From contig JARWZZ010000018.1 in assembly GCA_029866125.1 (NCBI GenBank), positions 1 to 44,736 on the forward strand: DNA of 44,736 nt. Reading direction: 5' to 3'. Positions 33,520 to 42,532 of the stretch are shown here, piece by piece (within the stretch, counting starts at the first letter, position 1; each line of letters begins with the position of its first letter). The DNA comes from Limnobacter sp. Its GTDB lineage: Bacteria > Pseudomonadota > Gammaproteobacteria > Burkholderiales > Burkholderiaceae_B. The notes beneath the pieces are model-generated. The model saw nothing but the letters and a program-made list of their open reading frames with translations, made no database searches and had not been told where the DNA came from. The position numbers and the translations under genes are program-made.

Positions 33520-34257
33520 ATGCCCAGAGTTTTACACATTGATGATGACCCCGAGTTGGGCGACCTTTTGCAGCAGTATTTGCAAGGCGAGGGCTTTGAG
33601 GCCCACTACTGCTCGGACCCTTTGAAGGGCTTGGAGCTGATTGGCCAACTACCCTTTGATTTGCTGATTTTGGATGTCATGATGCCCGAGCAAAACGGGC
33701 TGGACACGCTAAAGGCTTTGCGCCAAACGCACCGTTTGCCTGTGTTGATGTTGACCGCCAAAGGCGATGACATTGACCGGATTGTGGGCCTGGAATTGGG
33801 GGCTGATGACTATGTGGCCAAGCCCTGTTTGCCGCGTGAAATTGTGGCCCGCATACGTGCCATATTGCGCAGAACCTCGGGCGCAGCGGGTAATGAGGCG
33901 GTGTCGACCCTGCCGAATGCCACCCTTCAACTGGGGGGTTTGGTGTTGCAAGCAGACAAGCGCAAGGCCACCATGAACTCGGTGATGTTGGAGTTGACCA
34001 GCGCTGAATTTAATATCCTGGAAGTGTTGATGCGCAATGCAGGCCAAATGGTCAGCAAATCCATATTGTGTGAGCAGGGTTTGGGGCGCCCATTAACCCG
34101 ATATGACCGGGCGATTGATGTGCACCTCAGTAGCCTAAGAAGCAAGCTGGGTTTGAACGCCAGCACTGACACAAAGGCCGATGGCCGAGCGCCCAAGCCT
34201 TCTGGACTGCAACTTCACACCATCCGTGGGCAAGGGGTGCAGCTCAGTGAAAGCTAA
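33520..34257 (+). CDS. cpxR: OmpR-family response regulator, CpxR-like
   Basis: A 245-residue response regulator. The receiver domain (1-115) has the acidic pair in HIDDD, the phospho-acceptor Asp52 in LLILDVMMPE, the Thr in MLTAKG and the Lys in VAKP. The C-terminal winged-helix domain (about 140-240) includes LELTSAEFNILEVLMRNAG and RAIDVHLSSLRSKLG. CpxR identity is supported by the GTAAA-N5-GTAAA box upstream and by the CpxP-like and CpxA-like neighbours. It overlaps the sensor gene by 11 bases. Confidence 0.88.
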   Translation: MPRVLHIDDDPELGDLLQQYLQGEGFEAHYCSDPLKGLELIGQLPFDLLILDVMMPEQNGLDTLKALRQTHRLPVLMLTAKGDDIDRIVGLELGADDYVAKPCLPREIVARIRAILRRTSGAAGNEAVSTLPNATLQLGGLVLQADKRKATMNSVMLELTSAEFNILEVLMRNAGQMVSKSILCEQGLGRPLTRYDRAIDVHLSSLRSKLGLNASTDTKADGRAPKPSGLQLHTIRGQGVQLSES

Positions 34258-35767
34258 TCTGCTGAAAGCCAATTTTGAAAAAATAAGTTTGTTTTGGCGC
34301 TTTTTCTTGGGCTTTTGGGTCTGTTTGATTGGCGCTGCATTGGCCACCACTGCGGTTCATCGCTTGCTTCAGGAAGAGCCGACCGATTTGGAGTTGAACC
34401 AAGGCCCAAGGGCCCAATTGGTGATGGATGCTGCAGCCGTGGTTTTGCAAACGCAGGGCGCGGATGCACTGGCCACTATGTTGGAGCGCCGCGTGGACCG
34501 GGGTGGGAAAGTGTTTCCCCTGTATGTGGTCAACGTCAACAACAAAGAGCTTTTGGGGCGTGTTGTACCGGAAGAGCTTAAAGCTGGAGTGCAGGCCGCA
34601 TTTTCTGCGAGTGTACCTGGGACTGTTGTTGGGGCTGGTGTTGGAGCCATATCAGCGGATCGCCCAAGGCCCGCTGGTGTGCAAAAGGTGCTGGACCCCA
34701 GCGGTAAACCTTGGGTGCTTTTTGTGGCGCGGGGGCCAAGGCCTGCGGGCGGGCCGGGCGCAGAGTCCAAGGCGGGAATGAAACCCGGTGGGCTGGGTGC
34801 CCCGCCCCCGTTTGGGCCTGCTTGGATGCTGATCGGCTTTTTGTTTGCCAGCTTTGTGTTCGCTTGGTTTTTGGCAAGGCGATTCAGCAGCCCATTTGCC
34901 AGTTTGCGTGCCGGTTTTCAGCAGGTGGCGGATGGCAAGTTGGACACCCGTATTGCACAGGGCAGCGAACGGCATGATGAAGTGGGCCAGCTGCTCAGTG
35001 GCTTTGACAAAATGGCGGCGCAGCTACAATCCCAAATGAACCAGCAAAAGGCTTTGCTGCATGATGTGTCGCATGAATTGAGGTCGCCCTTGGCCCGCTT
35101 GAACATGGCCACTGGTTTGGCCCGGCAAAACCCGCAGAACACTCAAAAGCTTGAAGAGTGCTTAAACCGGGTGGAAACTGAGGCTGAGCGGCTGGACCAT
35201 TTGATTGGGCAACTTTTGCGTTTGTCGCGTTTGCAGTCGGATGTGAAGCCCGAGTTTTCCCGCCACAACGTGATTGAGTTGTTGGGCAATTTGATTGAAG
35301 ACGCGCAGTTTGAGGCCGAGCAATCCGGCAAACGTGTGCGATTTGATTGCGATGTACGCGATTGGACAATGATGTGCAACCCAGATGCTTTGCACAGCGC
35401 ATTTGAAAATGGGGTGCGCAATGCAATTCGCCACACGCCACAGGGCACAGAGGTTCGGGTCAGTTGCCTAATAAGTAGCTCAATCAGTAGTTTAACAACT
35501 ACTGCGGTGAAAGACCCATCGAAGGAGGCGCCGAAAGAGCATTTGCTCATCAGAATCGAGGATGAAGGCGGTGGCTTGCCCGAGCCTATTTTAGAGAAGT
35601 TGTTTGCGCCCTTTTTTAAAATGGGATCACACCGCGGGCATGGTTTGGGTTTGGCGATTCTCAAAAAAGCAATTGAGTTGCACCAAGGCAAAGTGAGCGC
35701 ATTCAACTCCAAGCCCCATAATGGCGGGCAGGGTTTGGTGCTTGAGTTTGTTTTACCCAGAGGATGA
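34247..35767 (+). CDS. cpxA: Sensor histidine kinase, CpxA-like
   Basis: 506 residues from GTG 34247, which has AAGGGG upstream; the longer frame from 34181 lies inside the response regulator. In order: TM1 (about 13-33), a periplasmic sensor region with a Pro/Gly-rich end, TM2 (about 185-208), HAMP, a phospho-acceptor helix with HELRSPLARL (His276), and an HATPase domain with FENGVRNAIRH (N box), EDEGGGLPE and GHGLGLAI. An in-frame 12-bp repeat (35466-35501) inserts SSSISSLTTT into a loop of the ATPase domain. It pairs with the CpxR-like regulator. Confidence 0.88.
   Translation: MKANLLKANFEKISLFWRFFLGFWVCLIGAALATTAVHRLLQEEPTDLELNQGPRAQLVMDAAAVVLQTQGADALATMLERRVDRGGKVFPLYVVNVNNKELLGRVVPEELKAGVQAAFSASVPGTVVGAGVGAISADRPRPAGVQKVLDPSGKPWVLFVARGPRPAGGPGAESKAGMKPGGLGAPPPFGPAWMLIGFLFASFVFAWFLARRFSSPFASLRAGFQQVADGKLDTRIAQGSERHDEVGQLLSGFDKMAAQLQSQMNQQKALLHDVSHELRSPLARLNMATGLARQNPQNTQKLEECLNRVETEAERLDHLIGQLLRLSRLQSDVKPEFSRHNVIELLGNLIEDAQFEAEQSGKRVRFDCDVRDWTMMCNPDALHSAFENGVRNAIRHTPQGTEVRVSCLISSSISSLTTTAVKDPSKEAPKEHLLIRIEDEGGGLPEPILEKLFAPFFKMGSHRGHGLGLAILKKAIELHQGKVSAFNSKPHNGGQGLVLEFVLPRG
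35466..35501 (+). repeat. In-frame 12-bp tandem repeat inside cpxA
   Basis: GCCTAATAAGTA, GCTCAATCAGTA and GTTTAACAACTA encode a Ser/Thr-rich loop (LISSSISSLTT) in the ATPase domain. The first unit shares the CTAATAAG core of the intergenic 13-bp arrays. Confidence 0.65.
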
Positions 35768-35781
35768 AATTAGAGGATGAC

Positions 35782-36489
35782 ATGGGCAAAAAATTAATAC
35801 TGGTGGGTGCATCGGGTTTGGTGGGTAGCACGGTGATGCGGCTTGCGCTTGCCGATGCGCGGGTTGTGCAAGTGGTGGCGCTGACCCGCAAGCCTTTGCC
35901 GAGCGAATTGAAGGCGGTCAGTTTCAATGCCCAGCATGAGGACGCTGAAAGTCAGTCCCGCAATGAAGCCCGCTTGCTGAACCCTGTGGTGGATTTTGAC
36001 AACCTGCCAGAGGATGCTTTTTGGTGGAAGGCTGATTCCGTGGTTTGTACCTTGGGCACCACCATCAAAATTGCTAAAACGGATGAAGCATTTCGCAGGG
36101 TGGATTTGCACATACCCAGTCGGGTTGCCAGCATTGCAGCCCAAAATGGCGTGAAGTGCTATGTGCTTAACTCGTCCATGATGGCCAACCCCAAAGCGGG
36201 CGGTTTGTACCTGCGGACCAAGGGTCAAGCCGAGCAGGCGGTCAAAAACTCAGGTATTCCCAGCGTGGTGCTGGCCCGGCCGGGTTTGTTGGATGGCGGT
36301 AAGGTGGGTGGGCGTGAGGAATTCCGGCTGGGGGAAGAAATCGGAATCATTGCAAGCCGAGTTTTCAACCCCTTGCTGCCCAAAAGGCTGCGCAGCGTGA
36401 AGGTGGAAAACCTAGCGCGGGTGATGCTGGAGAACGCCATCCGGCCCCAGCTGGGTTGTACCGTGCTGGAGTCGGAGTGCTTTCAATAA
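35782..36489 (+). CDS. NAD(P)-binding Rossmann-fold protein (HTATIP2/atypical SDR-like)
   Basis: 235 residues from ATG 35782, which has AGAGG eight bases upstream; ATG 35764 would have its ribosome site directly against it. The N-terminal LILVGASGLVGSTVMRLAL is a GxxGxxG-type dinucleotide-binding motif of NmrA/HTATIP2-like atypical SDRs. VVCTLGTTIKIAKTDEAFRRVD and YLRTKGQAEQAV are further family segments; YLRTKGQ keeps a K in the usual region. Its substrate is unknown. It lies 14 bases after the kinase and may share that transcript. The stop lies within an 11-bp repeat array. Confidence 0.8.
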   Translation: MGKKLILVGASGLVGSTVMRLALADARVVQVVALTRKPLPSELKAVSFNAQHEDAESQSRNEARLLNPVVDFDNLPEDAFWWKADSVVCTLGTTIKIAKTDEAFRRVDLHIPSRVASIAAQNGVKCYVLNSSMMANPKAGGLYLRTKGQAEQAVKNSGIPSVVLARPGLLDGGKVGGREEFRLGEEIGIIASRVFNPLLPKRLRSVKVENLARVMLENAIRPQLGCTVLESECFQ

Positions 36490-36513
36490 GTTTTCAATGA
36501 GCTTTCAACAAGC
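36481..36513. repeat. Three 11-bp repeats across the stop of the Rossmann gene
   Basis: TTTCAATAAGT, TTTCAATGAGC and TTTCAACAAGC fill the whole gap between this stop codon and the stop of the convergent acyltransferase gene. Confidence 0.8.
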
Positions 36514-37941
36514 TTAAGCTGCGGCCTGTTTGATGTCGGCTGCAGCGGCTTCTTCAGCCACGGCTTTGGGCTTGACCACCGCTTCCTCAAGCTCAACCAA
36601 AGCGTTTTCGAGCAGGTCCAAAATGCGCTGCACTTTGGGCGCTGACTCGCGGCAGGCAATCACGCCGAAGTCCAAGCTGTCACGGTAGCTTTGCACAGTG
36701 ATGTTCATCGCATAGCCATGCCAAATCAATGATGCCGGGTAGTTGGCCAACAGTTCCGCTCCGTTCAGGTAGCGGGTTTCGCGTGGGCCGGGCACGTTGG
36801 ACACCACCACGTTGAACATCACGGGCACGCGACCATCCAGCCCACTGACTTGGCCAGCTAACAAAGGCAGGTTGGTCATGATGGTGTGGGCATCAATTTC
36901 GAAGCGGCTCATGTCTGCCAAGCGTTCTTTGGCGGAATTCATACTTTCTTGAATGGCACGCAAGCGCGACGGTGCACTGCGGATGCGTGTACCCAAAGTC
37001 ACCTGCACGGCTGAAATGGCGTTGCCGCCTTCGTCCGCTTGGTCGGCCGATCGAATGGACACAGGCACGTTGGCCACCAGTGAATGTTCGGGCAACGTGG
37101 CATAGCCCAGCAGGTATTCACGCAAAGCGCCGCCGCACATCGCCAACACCACATCGTTCAGCGTGGCATCGTACTTTTTGGCCACTGCTTTAAGGCGGCT
37201 AAGCGACCAGCTTTGTGCCGCAAAACGGCGTGCGGGCTGCACGCGCTTGTTCAGTACCGTGGGAGGGGCTTTGTAAATACTTTTGATGTTGCTGTCTTTG
37301 GGGGTGGCTGCCAATTTGGCCAAGTTAACGGCCACATTGCTCAGCGCCTTCATGGATTCCACCAAGCCGGGGCGGGGCAACTTCACAGATTTGATCTTGC
37401 CTGATTTTTCACGTTCAATTTCTTCCCACTCAGCAGACCAAGGGGGTGGAAATTTGTCGCTCGCACTCATGCCCAAGCGGCTTTGCAGGATGCGCATTGC
37501 AGCCACGCCATCCACCAAGCTGTGGTGGATTTTGATGTAAAGGCCAAAGCGGTTACCTTCAATGCCTTCGATTAAATAACATTCCCACAGTGGGTGCTGG
37601 CGGTCCATGCGCTGGGCATGTAGGCGGCTTACCAAGGCCAGCAACTCACGGATGCGGCCCGGGCGGGGCAGTGCGGCATGGCGAATGTGGTAATCCATGT
37701 CGATGTCGCGGTCGGTGACCCAACCGGCATCCAAATTCATGGGCAAATTGGTTTTGAGCTTTTTGTTGAATGGGCGTGCTACTTCTTTCACGTCCATCAG
37801 CCAGTTCAACATGTCCTGCATGAAGGTTTCTGGTGCATCTTCGGGCACCTTGTACAGCATCAACCCGCCCACATGCATGGGGGTTTCGGGGGTCTCCATG
37901 GTCAGCCAACCGGAGTCCAGTAGTGCCAGTTTTTTCTTCAT
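36514..37941 (-). CDS. Wax ester synthase/diacylglycerol acyltransferase (WS/DGAT)
   Basis: A 475-residue bifunctional acyltransferase that makes wax esters or triacylglycerols from acyl-CoA. The catalytic motif HHSLVDG (His139, His140, Asp144) and the C-terminal NVVVSNVPGPRETRYLNGA are both complete, and the length is normal for the family. The N-terminus MKKKLALLDSGWLTMETPETPMHVG is typical. It has no signal peptide; such enzymes associate with the inner membrane. The next gene is a PhaC-like hydrolase on the same strand, which suggests a storage-lipid role alongside the acyl-CoA pathways in this window. Confidence 0.93.
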   Translation of the reverse strand: MKKKLALLDSGWLTMETPETPMHVGGLMLYKVPEDAPETFMQDMLNWLMDVKEVARPFNKKLKTNLPMNLDAGWVTDRDIDMDYHIRHAALPRPGRIRELLALVSRLHAQRMDRQHPLWECYLIEGIEGNRFGLYIKIHHSLVDGVAAMRILQSRLGMSASDKFPPPWSAEWEEIEREKSGKIKSVKLPRPGLVESMKALSNVAVNLAKLAATPKDSNIKSIYKAPPTVLNKRVQPARRFAAQSWSLSRLKAVAKKYDATLNDVVLAMCGGALREYLLGYATLPEHSLVANVPVSIRSADQADEGGNAISAVQVTLGTRIRSAPSRLRAIQESMNSAKERLADMSRFEIDAHTIMTNLPLLAGQVSGLDGRVPVMFNVVVSNVPGPRETRYLNGAELLANYPASLIWHGYAMNITVQSYRDSLDFGVIACRESAPKVQRILDLLENALVELEEAVVKPKAVAEEAAAADIKQAAA

Positions 37942-38038
37942 GGGTATTGCGCCTCTGTCTAAAGGTTTATTTATATTGTTTTTCTATGTATTTAAAGTTT
38001 ATACCCCTAAGGCTGGCTTTTGGATGACTGACCAATAA

Positions 38039-39109
38039 CTACGCCGCAATGCTGTGCGCGGCCAACCAGCTGGAGGTTTTAAGCCAAAGGGTGCCTGGCG
38101 CTTCCTTGCCGCTTACAATGCCGATGTGGCCGCCGGGGCCAACGAAAAATTCTTTGTCTGCACTGCCAATCACATTCATTAGGCCCTTGCTGCATGGCAC
38201 GTTGGACAGCGCATCGCTTTTGCCTGCAATACACAACACGGGGCATTTCACGTGGCTGAGCAACACCTGCTCGTGCCCAACCGTGAAGCGGCCGTGGGCG
38301 GTTTCATTTTCCATCCAAATGCTGCAAAACCAGTCGCGGATTGCGCCGCCGGGGTAGGCTTCCAAGTTTTCAATGAAGGCGGCTTGGTTGGCGTGCTGGG
38401 CCACATAGTCCCGGTCGTGGGCGTTTTTAATCAATTCTGAATAGCCTTTGATGGCGCTGACAGGGTCCAGCAATTTGAAGCCAATCACATTCATCCAGCC
38501 CGGTGTGTACATCAACTTGGCAGGTACCTTGCGCAGGTTAATTCGCGCTTTTTTAAGCCAGCCACTCAATCGTTTGTAGTTTTTGCCCGCAGCACCGTTG
38601 GCATGGCCATCAATCGGCGTGCCCAAAGTGATGATATTGCGGATGCCTTTGCATTCCACAATTGCTGCATGCACAACGCTCATGCCGCCGCCCATGCTCC
38701 AGCCGTGCAGGCTGACTTCATCGGACTTGGAGTGCGCGCGCACTGCGTCCAAGCACTTGGGCAGGAAGTCTTTGATGTAAGTTTCCAAGGTGTAACCTGC
38801 GTGTTTGCGGGTGGGTTTGCCCCAGTCAATTAGGTAAACAGGGAAGCCTTGCTCCATCATGTACTTGATAAAACTGCGCTCGGGCTGCAAGTCGTACACC
38901 AGCATGTTGACCGCCAACGGCGACACAATCACCAAGGGGGTTTTGTATTTGGCATTGGCCGGGGCGTAATAACGCACACTGCACACATCGTGAGTAAACA
39001 CGGTATCAAAGGGGGTTTGACCCGCCACAACCATGCTGGACGAAGCCAGAACACGATCCTTCAGGTTGCGGGAAAGTACTGTCAATTGGTTGAGTGTGCT
39101 GCTTGCCAT
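38039..39109 (-). CDS. PhaC-like alpha/beta hydrolase with Ser nucleophile
   Basis: A 356-residue alpha/beta-fold enzyme related to class III polyhydroxyalkanoate synthases: RYYAPANAKYKTPLVIVSPL, FPVYLIDWGKP, then the nucleophile elbow GWSMGG (Ser138), CIAGKSDALSNVPC with the Asp, and GGHIGIVSG with the His. True PHA synthases use Cys in GxCxG, so Ser here argues for an esterase, lipase or depolymerase-like role. It lies upstream of the WS/DGAT gene on the same strand (about 100 bases apart), a pairing common in storage-lipid loci. Confidence 0.85.
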   Translation of the reverse strand: MASSTLNQLTVLSRNLKDRVLASSSMVVAGQTPFDTVFTHDVCSVRYYAPANAKYKTPLVIVSPLAVNMLVYDLQPERSFIKYMMEQGFPVYLIDWGKPTRKHAGYTLETYIKDFLPKCLDAVRAHSKSDEVSLHGWSMGGGMSVVHAAIVECKGIRNIITLGTPIDGHANGAAGKNYKRLSGWLKKARINLRKVPAKLMYTPGWMNVIGFKLLDPVSAIKGYSELIKNAHDRDYVAQHANQAAFIENLEAYPGGAIRDWFCSIWMENETAHGRFTVGHEQVLLSHVKCPVLCIAGKSDALSNVPCSKGLMNVIGSADKEFFVGPGGHIGIVSGKEAPGTLWLKTSSWLAAHSIAA

Positions 39110-39307
39110 GGTTCGGTATTTTGGTGAATAAAATCAGGTCAAAGGATAACTCAGGCCTTGCGGAACACCTGCAAACTAATTTCGAGGGAGGGCTCGAAAG
39201 CGAGATCGCTAAGGGTAGGTAGGCCGGATCGTGAATTTGTACATCAATCCCTTCAATCAGTATGCTGTGGGTCTTGATTACAAACAGCTTTGATACACAG
39301 CTAATCC

Positions 39308-39907
39308 ATGAAGCAATCCAACACACTCACAATTGGCACCGGGTCTGCCACCGGCACAGGTACTTTCTCTCGTTGCTACCCTGGGGATATTCTAGTGACT
39401 GCCTCGGATACTACAAATTCGGCGGTGATTCAGGTCGGTACATGTTCGAAGTTCAGTCACGCAGTGTTGATGTTGGATCATGAAAGGGCAATCGAAGCGG
39501 TGCCAGACGGTGTCAATAGGGCATTATTAAATGACGTATTAAATCAATCGAGTGAGGTGTTTGTGCTGCGCCACAAACAAATTGTGTTTGCTCAAGCCCT
39601 CAAGATTGCTGGATATGCGACCTCTCAACTTGGAAAGCCCTATGATTTTCTTGGCGCAGCAAGGGCTGGAACAAATTCTGGGTGCAGTGCTGCCTTTAAG
39701 TACGGTGCGCCCGGCATGGCCGTTTTAGTGGCCGACTCGCTCGCTAAATTTGGGGGTGGTCATGACACCAGTTTTTTCTGTAGTGAGTTGATTGCAAAGG
39801 CCTACCAGTCAGTGGGTTTATCCCTTTCTTCCAAGCAGCCTTGGTTGACCATACCCGGTGGTCTATTCAAATCTGACCAGCTGGTGGTCATGGCAAAACT
39901 GAAGTAG
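39308..39907 (+). CDS. Permuted NlpC/P60-like (YiiX/YaeF-type) cysteine peptidase-like protein
   Basis: A 199-residue protein with the circularly permuted NlpC/P60 arrangement. The segment CYPGDILVT precedes FSHAVLML (His51) and IEAVPDGV, and the Cys comes late in FFCSELIAKAYQ (Cys158), before a Pro-rich C-terminal strand. Such enzymes hydrolyse amide or thioester bonds in peptidoglycan or lipids. No signal peptide is visible, and the ribosome site before ATG 39308 is weak. The 198 bases upstream hold no gene. It is followed at seven bases by a secreted protein gene. Confidence 0.72.
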   Translation: MKQSNTLTIGTGSATGTGTFSRCYPGDILVTASDTTNSAVIQVGTCSKFSHAVLMLDHERAIEAVPDGVNRALLNDVLNQSSEVFVLRHKQIVFAQALKIAGYATSQLGKPYDFLGAARAGTNSGCSAAFKYGAPGMAVLVADSLAKFGGGHDTSFFCSELIAKAYQSVGLSLSSKQPWLTIPGGLFKSDQLVVMAKLK

Positions 39908-39914
39908 GCCCACT

Positions 39915-40634
39915 ATGACCATACGTTACCAACTTATTGTTTGCTTACTTGCCTTGGGCACTTTGAGTGCAGTTGGGTTAGCCTTCGCTTTGTCTGATGA
40001 GGAAACCCGATACCAGCTGCAGTGCATGACGACGGGTTTGAAGCCCAGAGTTGAGTTGATAGATGCGCCTGTGGAAATTGGTACTGAGTGGAAGGTATTT
40101 CCCATTCCCGAGAATGTTAAGCGCTTACCAACACTTGAATACATTGAAATTACAGGTTCCAATCTGCACCATCAGTTGACTGAGGATTTGCCCGCTCTTT
40201 TGCCGAATGATTTATCACTTCGGCTAGGATTGCTGGACACCCGCACTAACAAGGTCAGCTTATTCTCTGTAAAAGTGATTGATGACAAAGGCAGGGAGGT
40301 AAGGTTGTCTCAGAACAGCTGGCTAAGCAGTAATCACACCAACCCACCCAGCCCATCCCCTGGTTTTGGCCTGACTCATTCAGGTTGGAACAAATCCTTT
40401 TTTTCACCTGAAGCCAAATTGCGCTATGTGGCGGTGCGTACAAGTTATCCCATCGTGATTGAACGTTTGGCATGGACGCTATCGGGCTATTGCAAGTGGC
40501 CCAATCGTACTTGGGACTCTATACCTGAAAGCGAGCGCTACAACTTCGAAACCCCCAGTCCTGCCACGGGTGAATTGGTCGAAGGTGATCCCTATGGGCT
40601 TAAGGAACGGGCTCGCCGCACTTTGCCCAAATAA
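39915..40634 (+). CDS. Exported protein of unknown function
   Basis: 239 residues with an N-terminal signal peptide or anchor (QLIVCLLALGTLSAVGLAFA, cleavage near AFALS). The rest is a mostly beta, soluble domain with two Cys (CMTTG and GYCKW) that could pair after export, and a Pro/Ser-rich loop (NPPSPSPGFG). I recognise no family. It is seven bases after the permuted NlpC/P60-like gene and overlaps the VapB-like start by one base, so the three genes probably form one transcript. Confidence 0.65.
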   Translation: MTIRYQLIVCLLALGTLSAVGLAFALSDEETRYQLQCMTTGLKPRVELIDAPVEIGTEWKVFPIPENVKRLPTLEYIEITGSNLHHQLTEDLPALLPNDLSLRLGLLDTRTNKVSLFSVKVIDDKGREVRLSQNSWLSSNHTNPPSPSPGFGLTHSGWNKSFFSPEAKLRYVAVRTSYPIVIERLAWTLSGYCKWPNRTWDSIPESERYNFETPSPATGELVEGDPYGLKERARRTLPK

Positions 40635-40864
40635 TGTCAAAAGAATTCAAACAAAAAATTCGAATGTTCAAAAACGGAAACTCTCAAGCCATTCGTATCC
40701 CTGCAAATCTGGCTTTTGAACGTCAAGACATCGAGTTGGAAATTGAGCGCATTGGTGATGAGTTGGGTATTCGACCCGTTCGCCGTCGGCTGGGTGATGT
40801 GATGCAGAAATTCGCTGCTTTTGGTGAAGACTTTATGGCTGATGGCCGGGATTTAGAGCAATAA
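40634..40864 (+). CDS. VapB-like antitoxin (AbrB/SpoVT type), no partner toxin
   Basis: A 76-residue protein with an N-terminal swapped-hairpin AbrB DNA-binding domain (RMFKNGNSQAIRIPANLAF) typical of VapB, and a C-terminal part (LGDVMQKFAAFGEDFMADGRD) of the kind that binds the VapC toxin. VapB normally neutralises a PIN-domain RNase encoded immediately downstream. None follows here: the next 320 bases carry no PIN-domain frame on either strand. Its start overlaps the preceding stop by one base. It may be an orphan or the survivor of a deleted pair. Confidence 0.82.
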   Translation: MSKEFKQKIRMFKNGNSQAIRIPANLAFERQDIELEIERIGDELGIRPVRRRLGDVMQKFAAFGEDFMADGRDLEQ

Positions 40865-41185
40865 AGGGATTTATTGCGTGGGGTCTTTGATTTGTAACAG
40901 TTGAGGTTTTGGATAGGTGCAGGTGTTAGTTCTGTGGATTTTGGTGTGTCTCAAGTTCGGCCATAGCGGACCAATCGAGAGGGTGGCCTTGACGCCAGCT
41001 ATCAGCCAAAAGTCGTCATGGTGGACTAGCTGAAAAATCGTAGGCAAGCTGTACAAATACACACTTTGAAATATGAAGAGGAATCGAGAGCGGACTACAA
41101 TGATTCAGAGAGGCGCTAGATTAAATCCGCTTCAAGTATGTAGCCAGCCAGCTTTACAAAGAGTCAACACACTCCCTTTCAAAAT
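40865..41185. other. Intergenic region with no gene
   Basis: 321 bases after the orphan antitoxin. No convincing frame or tRNA is seen. It contains TCGGCCATAGCGGAC (40957-40971), whose reverse complement nearly recurs at 42565-42580 on the other side of the split metalloprotease gene. Confidence 0.5.
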
Positions 41186-42532
41186 ATGCCACTTGATCAA
41201 TTAAGGGACACTCGTTCACGCTGGAGTATCCTTTCAAAAGTAGACCAGTTAGGTGCCTTTGACTTTTGGACACTGACGATCAGCCTCGATGCTTTAAGTC
41301 CAAGGGACACTATGGGGTTGAGCGTGGACGACCTCCAAATTCAAGAAGGCACAACCCTCAATTTCGCTGAATATGAACGCCGAAAGAAGGTGATGACGCT
41401 TGCAGCTCACGAATACACGCATTTTGTGGACGCCACGTCCTCCATTTGGGGTATGCGTCATTTAAGCCGCGTAAATGCGTGCCATAGCGTAGATAGTGCC
41501 TACGAAGCCGAATTTTTTGTTTTAAAAGACACCTACGACTACATGCGTTCTATACGGCTTCCGGATTACTAAACCACAATTGATAGGACTATTCCATCTC
41601 AACGCCCTTGGCGCAGCAATATTACAAGCGGAGTAATGTTCTCAAGTGACGGAAAAATTTCTAATAGGCCTATCATCTTTGTGAATTTTCTTAACACGGA
41701 AGAAAATCTGATCGTCCGATCCCCACTCTCCGAAGTATCGCTTCTGGAAGCATCTGCCATGGCCAAGGAGATTGAGGTTCGTGCGCAATTGCTTACGAAC
41801 CTTAAAGGACCAGAAAAGACTGTGGAGGAAAGTCTTTTGAGCGATGAACTTCTAAGCTACATCTACAATCCGGAGCTCACCGAATATTCTGCATGTTTTC
41901 ACCTTCTTGCAAATTTACAGAATGAAAAAGATGTCGGTATTACCTCTAGATCCGTCGGCATACTATCTCGTATTGTTCTCAATGCGCCAGAGATCGCATT
42001 CATAACCGCGAGCAAAAACATTAAAGGGTACGCTGAAAAAATGGGGTTATCTCAAGCCAGTTTGGAGGTGAAAAGACTGAAATCTGCACTAGAAAGGCAT
42101 AACAGAGGTGCTCTTTTTTTTCTTATTGCAGTCTTGCTTCCAAAAAATGCACTTGAATCAAAGATGCAGTTCTTTTTATCTCTAGAGATTACATTGAAAT
42201 CTATCGGCCTAAGTATTGAGAAACTAAAGCGAGGAGCGTACAAAGAAGCTGAGAATCTGCAAAGGGTTTTGTCAACGTCCAAATTACAATCAATTCGATC
42301 CCTCGCCGACTATGGGTATGAGAACTTCAAAAAAATATTTCCCGCAGCACTAGAGTATCCGTTGGAGCAGCTTTCCCTTCCACCGGCATTGCATGGCGAT
42401 GACAACATGACTCAATACCTGTTTAACGCTAGTGAAAGAAACCCTTTAAGAGCCTTCGATCTTGAGAACGCGTATGACGAATTAGTCAAATGCCAGTTAA
42501 AGGCGGAAAATTTCGCAGAAGCGTGCTTATAG
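41186..42532 (+). pseudogene. Metalloprotease-like gene interrupted by one in-frame stop
   Basis: Two open stretches (41186-41572 and 41636-42532) are in the same frame and are separated by a single TAA at 41570-41572. Beyond it the frame continues as TTIDRTIPSQRPWRSNITSG into the second part, so the intact gene would encode about 448 residues. The first part has a zinc motif HEYTH (H75, H79) followed by FVDATSS and AYEAEFF, a possible third ligand. The second part is helical and unrecognised. The AT-richer codon use differs from the core genes, in keeping with an accessory origin. A nonsense mutation, stop readthrough or a sequencing error are all possible. Confidence 0.7.

Noticed and set aside
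41186..41572. Stand-alone 128-aa metalloprotease
   Set aside because: The frame continues directly beyond a single TAA into the next open stretch, so it is treated as part of one interrupted gene.
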